Below are positions 12,566 to 23,984 of a stretch of 64,000 nt of DNA, in pieces. The translations under genes and the position numbers were made by a program. The stretch is from positions 1,937,501-2,001,500 of the forward strand of contig OU612074.1 of assembly GCA_914767715.1 (NCBI GenBank). The letters run 5' to 3'. The first letter of the stretch is position 1. Every line of letters begins with the position of its first letter. The notes under the pieces were generated by a model. The model made no database searches. It was given only the letters and a program-made list of their open reading frames with translations, and had not been told where the DNA came from. The DNA comes from Membranipora membranacea (taxonomy: Eukaryota; Bryozoa; Gymnolaemata; Cheilostomatida; Membraniporidae).

Positions 12566-13640
12566 GCTGGTTTATATTCCACCTGGTCAGTGTGTGTGAT
12601 AAGAGCTAAGGCCGTTATTCATGCTTAGAAACTGCACAAATGAACTGGCGAGAACCATTTACCCAGTACCAAGAGGAACTCAAAAACAACGATGCAGCTG
12701 CAACATTAAAAACATGTAGAAATTGTTTGTAAAACTAAATATCGTTTGATATGTAGTTGAAAGAAAATGCTAATAATTTTGTACTTGTGTCTTATCCTTG
12801 CAAGATGATATTATAATGAATCAATTGGTCAGCTATGGGTCTCTCAATAGAGATGTCCCTTGTTCGATCGCGGATCACGATGGTGCCAGGAAGAGCATCC
12901 GACATCGAACGCTCCTGTGCCCTATCAGGATCAGTCTGTAGACCAGTACTGTTACCGGAAACAAAAAACCAAGCAATTCAACAAGGTTTCTCACACAGTA
13001 TCACAGGGTATCGAGACTAAAAATAGCCCTCAGTTTATCTCATGAAAAAACATCCTTCCTGGCGCATCTTAATCCCCGAGGGGTCATTTGTAAAGGCTTG
13101 TGCCACATGATTGATAGATAAACAATAGCTACTTATCTTCGCCTTGCCTTTCTCTAATTCCCGAGCATAGTACAACTCATACACAAGTCAGAGAGATGAC
13201 TTGTTTGCGCTACAGCCAGTGGACTGACTGTGGTTTCCTGTCTCGCTCTGCCTGCCTTTTATGAGAGGGCCAAGATTTTAATCCTATGTTTGTAATACCT
13301 TAGATCTAACTCAGACTAACTTTGATTTTTCACCCTGCAGAGATTAAACTACTTCAATTTGAGTATTAAAGGCATAATCCTGCTTAGCCTTCTACCCCAA
13401 GCAGTTTGATTATCATCACTTAATCCCCTCATTCTAATCCTTACAAGGATTATAACAAAAGGAATTAAATGCTGGCCAACTCCACAAAACAAAGTGAGTG
13501 TGTTAAACCCCAGCTTACAAGTAATAGGATTACTTAGCTTTTGTCTTCACACAGTGTTATTGGCAAATCCATGCAGATGCGCTTTCTGCCTCATGTACTA
13601 TGCTTTTTGTGGCTTGTTTGAGTGCTCTTCCTGAAAGCCC
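12566..13640. other. Intergenic, no supported gene
   Basis: I find no gene. Overlapping short frames around 12835-13045 lack motifs and splice context. Confidence 0.45.
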
Positions 13641-13644
13641 AACT

Positions 13645-14555
13645 CTGGTCAGAAATTTGGTAGCTGATCTAGCCATGAATCCACGGCAGCCAACTTCCAC
13701 TGCGAATAATTCGCAATTCCAACTTTGTCTTGGCATTGTGTGACCAGATCTTCGTATCTTGTCAGTTTTCTCTCATGCGCGTATGAGAGATTTTCTTCCC
13801 AAGGCACCGTCAATTCCATCAGTATTAGTGCTTTTTCTTTGTCAGACCAAACAATTAAGTCTGGTCTTTGGTTCGTGATCACAATATGCTGCGGCATGCT
13901 GAGCTGCTCTGTGAGGTCGCATCTCACCTGCCATTCTCCGCTGTTCATCAATCCCTTTTTGCGCAAAATCTTTTCACGCGCTTCACCACCAGCATTAGCA
14001 TATCCACACTTCTCCGTGAAATATTTACACAACACTTTCAGGACTTAATTATGCCTATATGTGTATCTTCCCAGGCTCTGTTGGCAATTCGACAGTATAT
14101 GTCGAAGTGTGCCCTTGGCCGAGCACTCGGCGCATTTCGAGTTCTCAGCCAAATTCCAGGTTTGCCGGGGTCGGTAGTTGATCATAAGCTGTACCAACCA
14201 GAAAGCTGATCCTTTGTGGCTCCATCGACCACAATTCAGTCCATTTGAGCTGACACTGCTCAACAGACTCCCAACAAGTCCACCTGCCTTGTTGGGCTTG
14301 GCCTACAGCTTGTGTCTGGCGGCGCTCCTCTTCCATCTTGTGCACCTTAATTTGTTTGAAACTGTACACAATGGCATAGAAACTACTGCCACCGCACGAC
14401 AACAAATTCTGTCCGCGTCGAACAAGGAATTGCTTGAAAGAATTATCTTCCCAAAATGCTATAGAATTCCCTACATTGACTTTGAGGATAAATAGAGCTG
14501 TACCAACAAAAAATAACTGAAGCAAATGCTGACAATCAACACACTCTGTTAACAT
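13645..14555 (-). pseudogene. R2-superclade LINE C-terminus (zinc knuckle and restriction-like endonuclease)
   Basis: On the minus strand three consecutive pieces read as the C-terminal end of a site-specific-type non-LTR polyprotein. The first (14555 to about 14150) carries a linker ending ISFLVGTAYDQLPTPANL. A frameshift follows. The second carries a zinc knuckle, CAECSAKGTLRHILSNC (C-x2-C-x7-H-x4-C), and ends GRYTYRHN at an in-frame TAA at 14045. The third (14035-13649) carries RPD followed after 14 residues by E, in RPDLIVW...LMELTVPWEE, matching the PD-x(12-14)-D/E signature of the restriction-like endonuclease in R2, R4, NeSL and Hero elements. The frameshift and stop show it is dead. 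The reverse transcriptase upstream is not present. Confidence 0.75.
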
Positions 14556-14895
14556 GTGATTTGGTTGATTAAAACATAATCACATGTTAACAACGAGATT
14601 GCAGATATGCTATCGTACAATATCATATCCCTTTCACCCGACTTGACAAAGTTACAATGACCATGAATTGGGACTACTCAGGATCGACACAGCAAACATA
14701 ATTACCCAACATAACCCAGCAGCAGATGACTGAAGGGGGATCAAATCCAACAATGTTTGCGTGGTGATTTCCTTGAGCTCCAACATAGATGGGAGGAGGA
14801 TATCAAAATACTGACAACTAGTAAGCAATCTGTAGCCAAAGTGCGGTCTTAGCTCAGAATTTTGGTCAATGCTGGTGGCTTGGCTGGTGGCACCC
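14390..14895 (-). repeat. Repeat adjoining the R2-superclade remnant, copy 1
   Basis: This segment matches 17200-17570 in reverse complement (shared: the GTCCGCG-ACGAACAAG block, the GATATGATATTGTACGATAGCAT block and the GTCTTAGCTCAGA block). It continues directly from the R2-superclade coding remnant and may be part of the same element. Copy 1 alone contains a 14-bp inverted repeat, GTTAACATGTGATT at 14548-14561 and its complement at 14578-14591. Confidence 0.65.
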
Positions 14896-15004
14896 AAAAC
14901 CACTCTCTTGAAGAGCCATCATGTTTTTAGACCAACATATAATTTTTACATAGTGGAGAGTTCTAATAAGGTTTCTCTCCCTAAATGGCTAATGTATGGA
15001 ATCC

Positions 15005-15421
15005 CATTTACTCAGTGGCGTATATTACCACTCACGGCCCACGGATATCCGTGAGTGGCTGAATAGCTCAGTGTGTAGAGCGTCTGCCTAATAATTACTG
15101 TTAATAAGATTGTTGTGGGTTCGAATCACATCAAGATGGGTGCTTTATAACTGGAGCATTTTTACTGTAATCTTCTACTGCTATTGAGTTGTTTTCTGAA
15201 AGTACCCAACAGCTCAGTGAGCTATTGAAATACCTCTCTGCTTGCACTATTTTGCTACCGATATGCAAAAATTTCCGTGGTGGGAGGGCGCTTAAGCGCC
15301 CCTCCCACACCCTCCCCGCCACGCTTACGGCGTGTGGATCGGGCTGCGCCCGATCATTATGCCCAACTCTAAAAAGTCAGTGAGTGAAATTTTTTAGAAT
15401 ATACGCCCCTGCTGATTTACT
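15005..15421 (+). mobile_element. hAT MITE carrying a tRNA-like unit, copy 1
   Basis: The element starts CAGTGGCGTATATT at 15013 and ends with the complement of CAGGGGCGTATATTCTA near 15411. ATTTACT occurs before the left end (15006-15012) and just past the right end (15415-15421), consistent with an 8-bp target duplication with slight slippage. Inside, a tRNA-like promoter pair is intact: A box TAGCTCAGTGTGTAGAGC (15064-15081) and B box GGTTCGAATCA (15118-15128). GC-rich sequence near 15280-15350 follows. There is no coding capacity. Copy 2 lies 20 bp away in inverted orientation. Confidence 0.75.
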
Positions 15422-15431
15422 TGCTGTAATA

Positions 15432-15851
15432 GCCCTGCACAGGGGCGTATATTCTAAAAAATTTCACTCACTGACTTTTTAGAGATGAGCATAATGATCG
15501 GGCGCAGCCCGATCCACACGTCGTAAGCGTGGCGGGGAGGGCGTGGGAGGGGCGCTTAACCGCCCTCCCACCACGGAAATTTTTGCATATCGGTAGCAAA
15601 ATAGTGCAAGCAGAGAGGTGAGCACTGAGCTGTTGGGTACTTTCAGAAAACAACTCAATAGCAGTAGAAGATTACGGTAAAAATGCTCCAGTTATAAAGC
15701 ACCCAATTGAAAAAAATGACCTTGATGGGATTCAAACCCACAACAATTTGATTAACTGTGATTATTAGGCAGACGCTCTACACACTGAGCTATTCAGCCA
15801 TTCACGGGGATCCGTGGGCCGTGAGTGCTAATATACGCCACTGGCCCTGCA
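15432..15851 (-). mobile_element. hAT MITE carrying a tRNA-like unit, copy 2
   Basis: The element spans 15440-15843 (404 bp), bounded by perfect 8-bp direct repeats GCCCTGCA at 15432-15439 and 15844-15851. The ends are CAGGGGCGTATATTCTA and the complement of CAGTGGCGTATATTA. An 8-bp duplication and CAG termini are the hAT signature. On the minus strand it carries the same A box (about 15792-15775) and a B box GGTTTGAATCC near 15740. Because it is inverted relative to copy 1, the pair makes an 0.8 kb near-palindrome. Confidence 0.85.
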
Positions 15852-17195
15852 GACATGAAGCTCTGCTCTAAATGTGTTTTTTCGGTTGATGAGGAATTCC
15901 AATTAATATTACAATCTCCAAACAGAATAAATTTATGGCCATTTTATTGGTTTTGATGTAGAATTTTATAGTTGTTTATCAAAATGTTCTAAGCTACCAC
16001 CATCACAAGCAAGGCCTAAACATATCAGAACATTCCAAACAACAACCAACGCCGGTGAGGCCACATCATATCCGATTGTATATTGTAGCCATGAGATGCT
16101 CTTCAAACACATGTCCACTCCATTTCACTTTTCTCAAACGTTCTGAATACCCACACCTATGTTTGATCCCGTTGATAAATCCTTTATTAGGGGCAGGAGG
16201 TGGTGTAGCTAATCAGCACACAACTGTTGACGATGATGAGGTTTTGCAGGTAATTTTGGTTGATATTGAAATCCAAGAGGATATGATGTTGACATGAATT
16301 ATTTAATTATAGTGTTTTAGGCTATTGTAATTAGCTTTTTAGGGAAGGTAGTGCCTCTTTTGCCTCCCCTATAACTACAGGCCTGCGAGAGTTATTGTTT
16401 GTATACCCGCTACATATACCAGTCTTCGAGGAGTGCCAAGTTCTCAAAAGCTCATGCCAAGGTTGTGAGACATAATAAAGCTAATAAAGTAGGACAAAGT
16501 AGCAAAAAAATGTCCCATAAAATTTAAAATTATGCTTTGAAGACCAGCCAAGCACATTTTCTCTCCGCAAAACATCCACCAAACCTGTCATTAGTCACTG
16601 CAGACTGGTTTGAAGATAGGCTTTATTGTGTAAGATGGGTAAATTTTAACGCATCTCAAGCTCATTATTCATTTAAATGATTTCCAAGTATTCATAAATA
16701 CCCATCTAATTAAATTAAATGCATCCGAATTAGGTGAAATAATGACATCAGCCCTTGACATACTAACTCAAATTGGCAGTTGAATCATTTCAAATGATAT
16801 TCCAACATTTTTTAGCCTTTGATGATTGAGAATCTTTAATTGTGATCAACAGGAGTGCCTCTTGTTTACTCTATAGGAAGTGAAACTGACAGATCAGGTT
16901 AATGACCTCAGCTGAGGCAGGAAATGTGAGGAAGAATTCTCTGCCTATCAATTACTGCTATCAACAATGAGATGAAGAACAAGGCCGTTAAGAAAGAAAT
17001 GGTAGGGGAGGAAAAATTCCGAGGCTAGTCAGAAGCATCAATAGGAGGGGTGCTGTTACTAAGCAATTTTAAGGCATTTAATTAGCAAATGTAAATCCCA
17101 AAAGACCTGATTCAGACATGAAATAATCAATTATATCATTTTTGGACCACTCCATTCAGCTTTCTAAGGGAGGCAAGGCCTCCCTGCCTCCCCTA
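15852..17195. other. Mostly anonymous repeat-rich sequence
   Basis: No gene is supported. Sequences resembling the end of another hAT-like family (CCTCCCCTA...ACAGGCCTG) lie near 16360-16386 and again near 17180-17214. A similar end in the other orientation, CAGGGCCGTAGTTCTAGGGG, occurs near 55066 and 59108, so these are probably MITE termini, but I cannot pair left and right ends. Confidence 0.4.
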
Positions 17196-17199
17196 GAAA

Positions 17200-17570
17200 T
17201 ACGGGCCTGCACCAGCCAGGCCACCAGCACTGACCAAAACTCTGAGCTAAGACCGTACTTTGGCTACAGATTGCTTACCTGTCAGTATTTTTTTATCCTC
17301 CTTCCATCTACGTTAGAGCGCAAGGTAATCACTACGCAAATATTGTTGGCAAGTTGGGTGAAAGGGATATGATATTGTACGATAGCATAGTACAATAGCA
17401 TAGTGCAATAGCACAATGACAGTGTGTTGATGGTCAGCATTTGCTTGCGTTATATTTTGTTGGTACAGCTCTATATATCCTAAAAGTCAATGGAGGGAAT
17501 TCTATAGCAATTCGGGAAGATAATTCTTACAAACGATTTCTTGTTCGTCGCGGACAAAATTTGTAGTGCT
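17200..17570 (+). repeat. Repeat copy 2, inverted to 14.4-14.9 kb
   Basis: Diverged inverted copy of the segment described at 14390-14895. It lacks the GTTAACATGTGATT hairpin and instead has imperfect repeats of ACAATAGCATAGT. No coding sequence is retained. Confidence 0.6.
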
Positions 17571-18270
17571 AATGGGTGAAATGAACACAGTAATGAAAAA
17601 GTAAATTGCATTTTAAAATGTGTTTAAAAAATTATTTTAAACCTAGCTGCCCTCAGACGCACTTTTAGATAATGTGATGAACTGGTGCTCGAAAAAAATC
17701 CACATCTCTGTGACTTACCATGTCAAAATATAACTCTGCCCAAACAGAAAAACATGAACTTGGATATTTTTTGTCAGATTTTGTGTTTTTTTACAGAAAA
17801 AAATAAATGAATAGTCGACTGACTGACTAACAATCCAGTTGACCAATTGTTGTTATTCTGAATCAAAAACTGTTGGAAGGAGATAGCTTTTGGAAAAGTA
17901 AGGAGGAGATAACTACAACTGAGCATTTTTGACTTTAAATAACTGGGAAGAAGATGCTCTACATTCATTTCTGATAATATCATTAAAAGAGGGTGTGTTT
18001 GATCAGCAGCTATTCTTACAAAATGCCTCTTGCTCTGTTTAAAAATAAAATCATAATGAGGATAAATTTAAAATCTCCAGCCTTTCTTCATAACATAGGT
18101 TTGGTAAAATGGTGATGTGCTGTCTCTGATGTGCTGTCGATTTCACGATTAGCATATTTCTTCTGGAGGGTGTGCTGCTGGACCCCAATGAGCGGCAGCA
18201 CACCAACCATCAGCAGCACACTGAGCACACAACTGTTACATACCAGCGGCAGTACACCCATCATAGGCAG
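17571..18270. other. Intergenic with low-complexity CAGCACAC motifs
   Basis: No gene is supported. Near 18165-18265 there are several GGCAGCACACC-type and CAGCAGCACAC-type repeats. Related sequence (GTGTGCTGCCG) occurs near 8040-8095 in the opposite orientation, suggesting a small dispersed repeat. Confidence 0.4.
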
Positions 18271-18274
18271 CAAG

Positions 18275-18648
18275 CTAAAGGGCAACCAAGGTTTCACATA
18301 AATGCATTAAAGAGTAGTAAATGATGTGCTAGGCAGCATCAGCTTTGTGCATTACACAATGCAAAACTCAAAGTAGTTGCTGACTCTAAGCTGGGTAACA
18401 CTTCAGTTCAGGGGAAGTTGTAGTACATTGATGTAATGATGATAGAGCACAGGCTAAATAATAACAGGAACAGGAAACTGCTCTGTGGTATTCTATTTAG
18501 TTGAGGTTGAGTACCTGATGGATGAAATATTTCACAAGAATCCTGGCTGAATACTCATCCGAATTAGATTTTGTCTTTTTCCCTATGCAGAAGGTGCAAT
18601 TCGCTATTAATCAATGAGAAGTTGTTTGAAACCCTGGTTTCCCTTTAA
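18275..18648. mobile_element. TTAA-type MITE, copy 1
   Basis: The element spans 18279-18644, with termini AGGGCAACCAAGGTTTC on the left and its near complement on the right. It is followed by TTAA at 18645-18648 and preceded by the one-base variant CTAA. Copy 2 at 28873-29249 aligns along its whole length. TTAA targets occur in the piggyBac and Kolobok superfamilies; the AGGG end favours Kolobok. There is no transposase. Confidence 0.75.
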
Positions 18649-18649
18649 T

Positions 18650-19070
18650 TTACAATCGGCATTAAACAAGCGGCAGCCACCAGGCAGCAGCCCAACAGCA
18701 TCAGCAACATTCACTACCAAGCACCTGCACCGAATAACTTTCATCCCAAGCACTGTAACAAACATTGTGTGGCCCTCAATGCAAATAAGCCACATGGTAG
18801 CCCCTTATAGCAGCTGACTTGACTTGACAAAATTATCTCAGCTTTACAGACTCAGGCAGACAACCCAGGTAGCGGCAAGAAATGCAAACCCCAGTAAATC
18901 CCCATGAGGAAAATAAGGCTACATTTACAATGTTTTGATTTTTGTTTTTCAACATAAAAAATGAAAAACAAAATATGGAATCGGATTTTCGTTTTGTTTT
19001 GCAGCATCAAAATGAAAAACAATAATCAATTCATAATTCAATTTTTGTTTTTGAGATTCAAAGTTGAAAT
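18650..19070. repeat. Dispersed repeat, copy 2
   Basis: Reverse-complement partner of 3370-3860 (see there). It abuts the TTAA-type MITE on its left and the LINE 5' monomers on its right. Confidence 0.6.
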
Positions 19071-19074
19071 AATT

Positions 19075-20940
19075 CTTTATGCCCTTGATAACAATCACCG
19101 GAAATTAATTTGTAGCAAGCCTTATTCTACCACTTTGCTTTATATTGTCATTTAAAGTCGACTACTGCACGCCTCCGCGATGACAATTACATAACAGCAT
19201 GTTACTCAATGTTCAGGACACACCATGAGAAAGCTACACCAACTATTATTCTGACGAGACTCCACTAATTCAGTGAGTTGATAACATCATTTTTCAAAAA
19301 TCATGATGGTTTTGACATGAAAAAACCCCTGGTCAAAAATATTTACACTCAGCGTTTCGGCAATTAAGATTCATGAATCTTCTTTGCTGAAAACAAGCTG
19401 ACAGATTTTACAAAGGTTTTCTCTTATAAGCTATTCATAGCAGCTCTCGTTAAGCTTTCTCATAAACCACCAGTGCATATCTGTAGCTTCTATTGTTGAG
19501 AAATCCCTTCTCATAATACAGCCGACAGGCGGACAACTAAATTGTAATTAACTAACGTTTACGTTTACTTAGTCTTAGAAGATAGTTTTGATGCTACTAT
19601 TGGGATTATCGAGGACTGTCACCGAACACTTGGACCTGTTTAAAGAGAGTTTGATCATGGTACACTGCCTCTTTTTGTGGAGGTGAGTTGTTATGTTGGA
19701 TCTCTCCAACTGCAGCAGAAACTACCGACGGCAAAACCTCTGTTATAGTTGTAAGCTTCAGTAAGAAGATGCAGATATCTGATATTTACTCTATTGACTA
19801 AATGGGCAGACTTGTGGACTCCCAATTTTTTTCATCGAATCCTATTTATATTTTAATGATAACAAGTACCTGTACAATAATAAAAAGCAAGCTTCACTTT
19901 ACCTGTTTTCTTTTCAGATAAACTTTTGAATCTTTGTTGAGATGAAAAACAACCACTAACTATCCTGCTCTCCTCCTCGATGACGACTGCAACAGTAACA
20001 ACATGATATCTGGAAGACCTAGTACGCACTATAGAAAGAAGTAGGCAGTCTAATTATTAAACACTACACCGACAACTACTGCGCTGAGGAAACAAAAGTT
20101 CAGTGAGTTGATCGCTTCATCTTCCTCTATGATTTTTGCGCAATTCCATTTATTACATTCATTTCACTAAAAATGTTTTCCTTGATTAGTGTAGGTCTGG
20201 CTTTGTTTATATATATATATATATATAGATGCCACTCAAGAATTAAAAAAACATTAAAATAATTCTTTTATCTCTTGATAACAATCAGCGGAAATTAATT
20301 TGTATTGTAGCGAGCCTCATTTCTTCACTTTGCTTCATATTGCAGTTTAAGGTCGACTGCTGCTACACACCTCCACGATGACATATAAGCGTGCTGCTCA
20401 ATGTTCAGGACACACAATGAGAAAGCTACACTGGCTATCATTCAGCTGAGACTCCACAAATACAATAAGTTGACTACATCACTTTACAAAAACCGTTATT
20501 CATTCAACGATGAAAGAAAAAACCTTGTCAAAAATATTTACGGCTCAGCGTTTAGGCAATTAAGATTTATGAATCTTCTTTGCTGATAACAAGCTGACAG
20601 ATTTTACCAAGGTAATCTCGAGTTTTCTCTTATAAGCTATTCATAGCAGCTCTCGTTCAGCTTTCTCAGTAGTGCATATCTGTAGCATCTATTGTTGAGA
20701 TAAGCAGTTTTCGTAAGGTAACTGACGGGAGGATAGCTATCTACTTAGAGGATATATTGGATGGTACACCTTTGGGATTATCGAGGACTGGAGACGAAGA
20801 GTTTGACCTGCACCGCTTCCCATTCTCTTTGTGGGGGTGAGTTGTGATATTATTTTTCTCAAACTTCAGCAGAAAATACCGACAGCAAAACATTGTTATA
20901 ATTGTAAGCTTCAGTGCAAGATTGCAGATATTTGCCTAAA
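19075..20940 (+). repeat. Tandem 5' monomers of the LINE at 21 kb
   Basis: A unit of about 0.7 kb at 19075-19800 recurs at 20268-20940 with clear similarity throughout (for example GATAACAATCA-CGGAAATTAATTTG, AATGTTCAGGACACAC, GGGATTATCGAGGACTG). The intervening 19880-20160 resembles part of a third copy. All lie directly upstream of the ORF1-like start at 21042, so I read them as monomeric promoter/5' UTR units. A more diverged copy lies at about 25010-25990 without a LINE after it. Confidence 0.65.
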
Positions 20941-21041
20941 CTAAACAATGGCATTGCAGCAAATTGTAAATTTTAAACCTACATAGTGACACATTAAGAA
21001 AATCATCTCACTAGAATTTGCTAAACCATATATACCTATAA

Positions 21042-21800
21042 ATGGATGCCCTGAAGGCAGAAAACAAGGCTTTACACGAACGCCTGGATTTAATTGAAAA
21101 CAGCTTAACTACAGGAATAGCTGCCGCTATTAGAAAAGAGCTGACAAACTACTTTGATGGCTCGAGAGTGCCTCTTCCATCTGGGAGTCCGTCGCCATCG
21201 ACAGAAGCCATGGAAGATGGAGCTACTTCTACTCAAGGTAAGCTGTACTCAGCAGCAGCATCAACCAGCCAGGCTCCCAATCTAGCTTCCCTTCAATCTG
21301 AATGTCAATCTATTCCTACCACTCAATTTCACCAGCATCCTCTCAATCCTAAAAGTAGTGTTGTAATTTACAACTTCAGGATAAAGAGAAAATCACCTAA
21401 GACAGCATAAGGTCTACTGTGAATAGTGTACTAGGACCAACTTTGATAGTGTCTATCAACAAGTACTCCTGGGAATCAACACAACCTAAATACATGCTAC
21501 AGCTAAAAAAGGAAGCCGATGCCCAAACATTGTTAGAAAAGAAAAGCATGTTGGAATGCTCTCTAATGTCCCTACCAGCTTCAGCGATAATACAATGCAG
21601 CAAGACATACAGCAATATATCCAGGCGCTGCATGTAATCGCATTGTAAAAAAAGATATTCCTACACGTACCGTCAAGATAGTTTTTACCGATGAGCAATC
21701 TTTAGAAGAGTGCCTAGATAATGGAGTAAGACTTATTAGCAACAGTTCAATGTGGATGGTTGAAAAACCTCGTTATTCATCGCTGAAACCTCCAACCGCT
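21042..21800 (+). pseudogene. LINE ORF1-like protein, frameshifted
   Basis: The frame begins MDALKAENKALHERLDLIEN, a short coiled-coil-like N-terminus, followed by a Ser/Pro-rich linker, and ends prematurely at 21410. After frame changes, a second piece at about 21640-21800 reads ...VKIVFTDEQSLEECLDNG..., resembling the RNA-binding C-terminal part of LINE ORF1 proteins. The frame breaks show decay. Its position between the monomers and the endonuclease frame supports the ORF1 assignment; the assignment itself rests mainly on position. Confidence 0.6.
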
Positions 21801-21809
21801 TGACTATAT

Positions 21810-23386
21810 ATGCAAAGTGACAACATAAGTAACAATAACATCACAAATGGTGAATACAGACATCCAAGAATTTATTTCCACAACATGCGATCCTTCAACT
21901 CAGAAAAGTTTGAAGAACTAAAGCTACTATCTTCAAACTATGATCTTACTGCTAACTGAGCCCTGGCTAACTAAGGCCAAAGAGAAGCTATATGAGATAG
22001 CAGATTTCAATATTCACTATACCCATAGAGTAAGCAGAAAAGGAGGCGGAGTTGCCATTTATGCAAGAAATGAATTTTCGTGCAAAGTCATTCAGAGATA
22101 CACTAATCAACATGTATCTGCTTGCTGGTTGATACATCGCCCTGCTAACTCTAATCACAATCCAGTGATTATTGGAGTTGTGTATCATCCTCCTAGCCTA
22201 TCCAAATGTATGAAAGAAGGAACAATTGATCATTTGGTTTCAAGTATAGCCAAATTCCTGGCTACACATAGATCAGCTCGTTTCATCATAAGCGGTGATT
22301 TTAATGATCTTGACACTAGACATATATCTGTCCTGTTCCCTATTAAACAAATAGTCTCCTTTGCTACTAGAGAGAGTAATACCTTGGATCTCGTCTTCAC
22401 AGATATCGCCGAGTACTATGACAATTGCACAATACTTGCTCCAATAAGCACAAATGACCACTGTGCAATTTCACTTGATCCATCAGACTGCAAATACACT
22501 CCAAGGTATCATACTGTCAAAAAAAGTTGAAACGTGCAAAACACAGGGCTCATCGTAAAAACAACCCTGCTTGGAAAGCCCTGTCAGCCATTCTAAAATT
22601 TTATCAACAGAAAGAACTACAGAAAAATACTGATAACGAAATAAACTCAGCAACCAGAGGATCTAAAGAGTGGTGGAACAGCATAAAGAGATGGGCTGGA
22701 GGCATAACAACTCCCGTTTCATCTCCAGTGGTGGTGCCAATAACAATTGGATCACAAATGCAGAGTTCTCAGGATACTATAACAGTTACCTTACCAACAA
22801 CGACAGTGTCATTGAATTTCCTGACTATGATATTACAATTGATGACATTCCATCGGTAGAAGAATACACGGTAAACTCCCACCTAGAAAATATAGATACC
22901 ACTAAGGCAATCATATCAGAGGATTACCCTTCATGGATATCAAAAAATAACTCGCATATCCTCTCTGAGCCTATAGCACACATCATTAACAAAATATTTG
23001 AGTGTGGAAAATTCCCAATGCGATGGGAACGAGCAGAGGTCGTACCTATCAACAAAGTACCTGATCCATCTACATATAAAGATTACCACCCATTAAGTAT
23101 TTTACATCATTTGAGCAAGGTTGCTGAGAGAATACTCTCCTGGCGCATTACAGAGAAACTCCTTACTCTCAAATACCAATATGCTTACACAAGATATTTT
23201 GGTACCACAGATGCTTTGGTGAACTTTTCATCTAGTGTGGCTAGCTTGCTTGATTGCAATGACAATCTCGGTGTTCAGGCAATAATGCTAGACTTCTCTA
23301 AAGCATTTGACAAAATGCGTCCAGATCTCGCTGTCACGAAACTTTTAAAACTGAAAATAGATGGATATATTGTAGCTATCAACTAG
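21810..23386 (+). pseudogene. LINE ORF2: endonuclease and partial reverse transcriptase
   Basis: The protein begins near 21838 (HPRIYFHNMRSFNSEKFEEL) and after a frameshift near 21945 continues as an apurinic-type endonuclease: LTEPWL, RKGGGVAIYAR, IIGVVYHPP, ISGDFNDL with the catalytic GDFN, SNTLDLVFTD and STNDHCAI carrying the catalytic Asp-His pair. A stop at 22528 and a frame change follow. From about 22740 the reverse transcriptase reads FPMRWERAEVVPINK, YKDYHPLSILHHLSKVAER and IMLDFSKAFDKM with the first catalytic Asp. It ends at 23386, before the YADD box. It is therefore 3'-truncated or interrupted and inactive. Confidence 0.85.
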
Positions 23387-23614
23387 CTGTAAAGATCAGA
23401 AAGCCTCCAAACAGCTGCTCTGCTAAGCATGATTTTAAAGGCACGTTTAGCATCAATCTCTTGGCAATGTGTGATACTCTTTACCGGTTTCTTAACATCG
23501 ACTGTGGAGCTGATGGTAGATGGCAGGACACATCTGTTTTGGCTGATGGGTCGTGGTTACGATATGGCTGATGGTGAGCAATCTAGTTTTTAAATATAAT
23601 AATTCACTGATATA

Positions 23615-23930
23615 CAGGGGCGTATATTCTAGAAAATTTCACTCACTGACTTTTTAGAGATGAGCATAATGATCGGCGCAGCCCGATCCACACGCCATAG
23701 GCGTGGCGGAGAGGGTGTGGGTGTGTGTCAATACACTGGGCTTTTGATTAGCTCGTCCAGCTCAAGGTCAAAAGTCAAACTCTGTATGTACCGTAATTCC
23801 TCATTTATAAGACACCCCCCTTGGGTAAAGTTAAAATGCTCCAGTTATAAAGCACCCATCTGGAAAGAAATCTGTTGGGATTCGAACCCACAACAAGTTA
23901 GTATTCAAAATTCAGTCATGATTACCTATT
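23615..23930 (-). mobile_element. hAT MITE with tRNA-like unit, copy 3, decayed
   Basis: It begins CAGGGGCGTATATTCTAG at 23615 and continues with the GC-rich block, the AATGCTCCAGTTATAAAGCACCC block and a minus-strand B box GGTTCGAATCCC (about 23879-23890), as in the two copies at 15 kb. The right end and A box are not recognisable. Confidence 0.7.
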
Positions 23931-23984
23931 TTAAGCATTGTGTTGCCCTAATCGTGACTATAGGTATTTCACAATTTTCTTGTA

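Noticed and set aside
14548-14591. Another member of the mini-hairpin family
   Set aside because: Arms are 14 bp but the loop is 16 bases and no flanking direct repeat is present.
15055-15130. A functional tRNA gene
   Set aside because: A and B boxes are present, but the sequence is inside a hAT MITE, occurs in two more copies and has an overlong anticodon region without a good acceptor stem.
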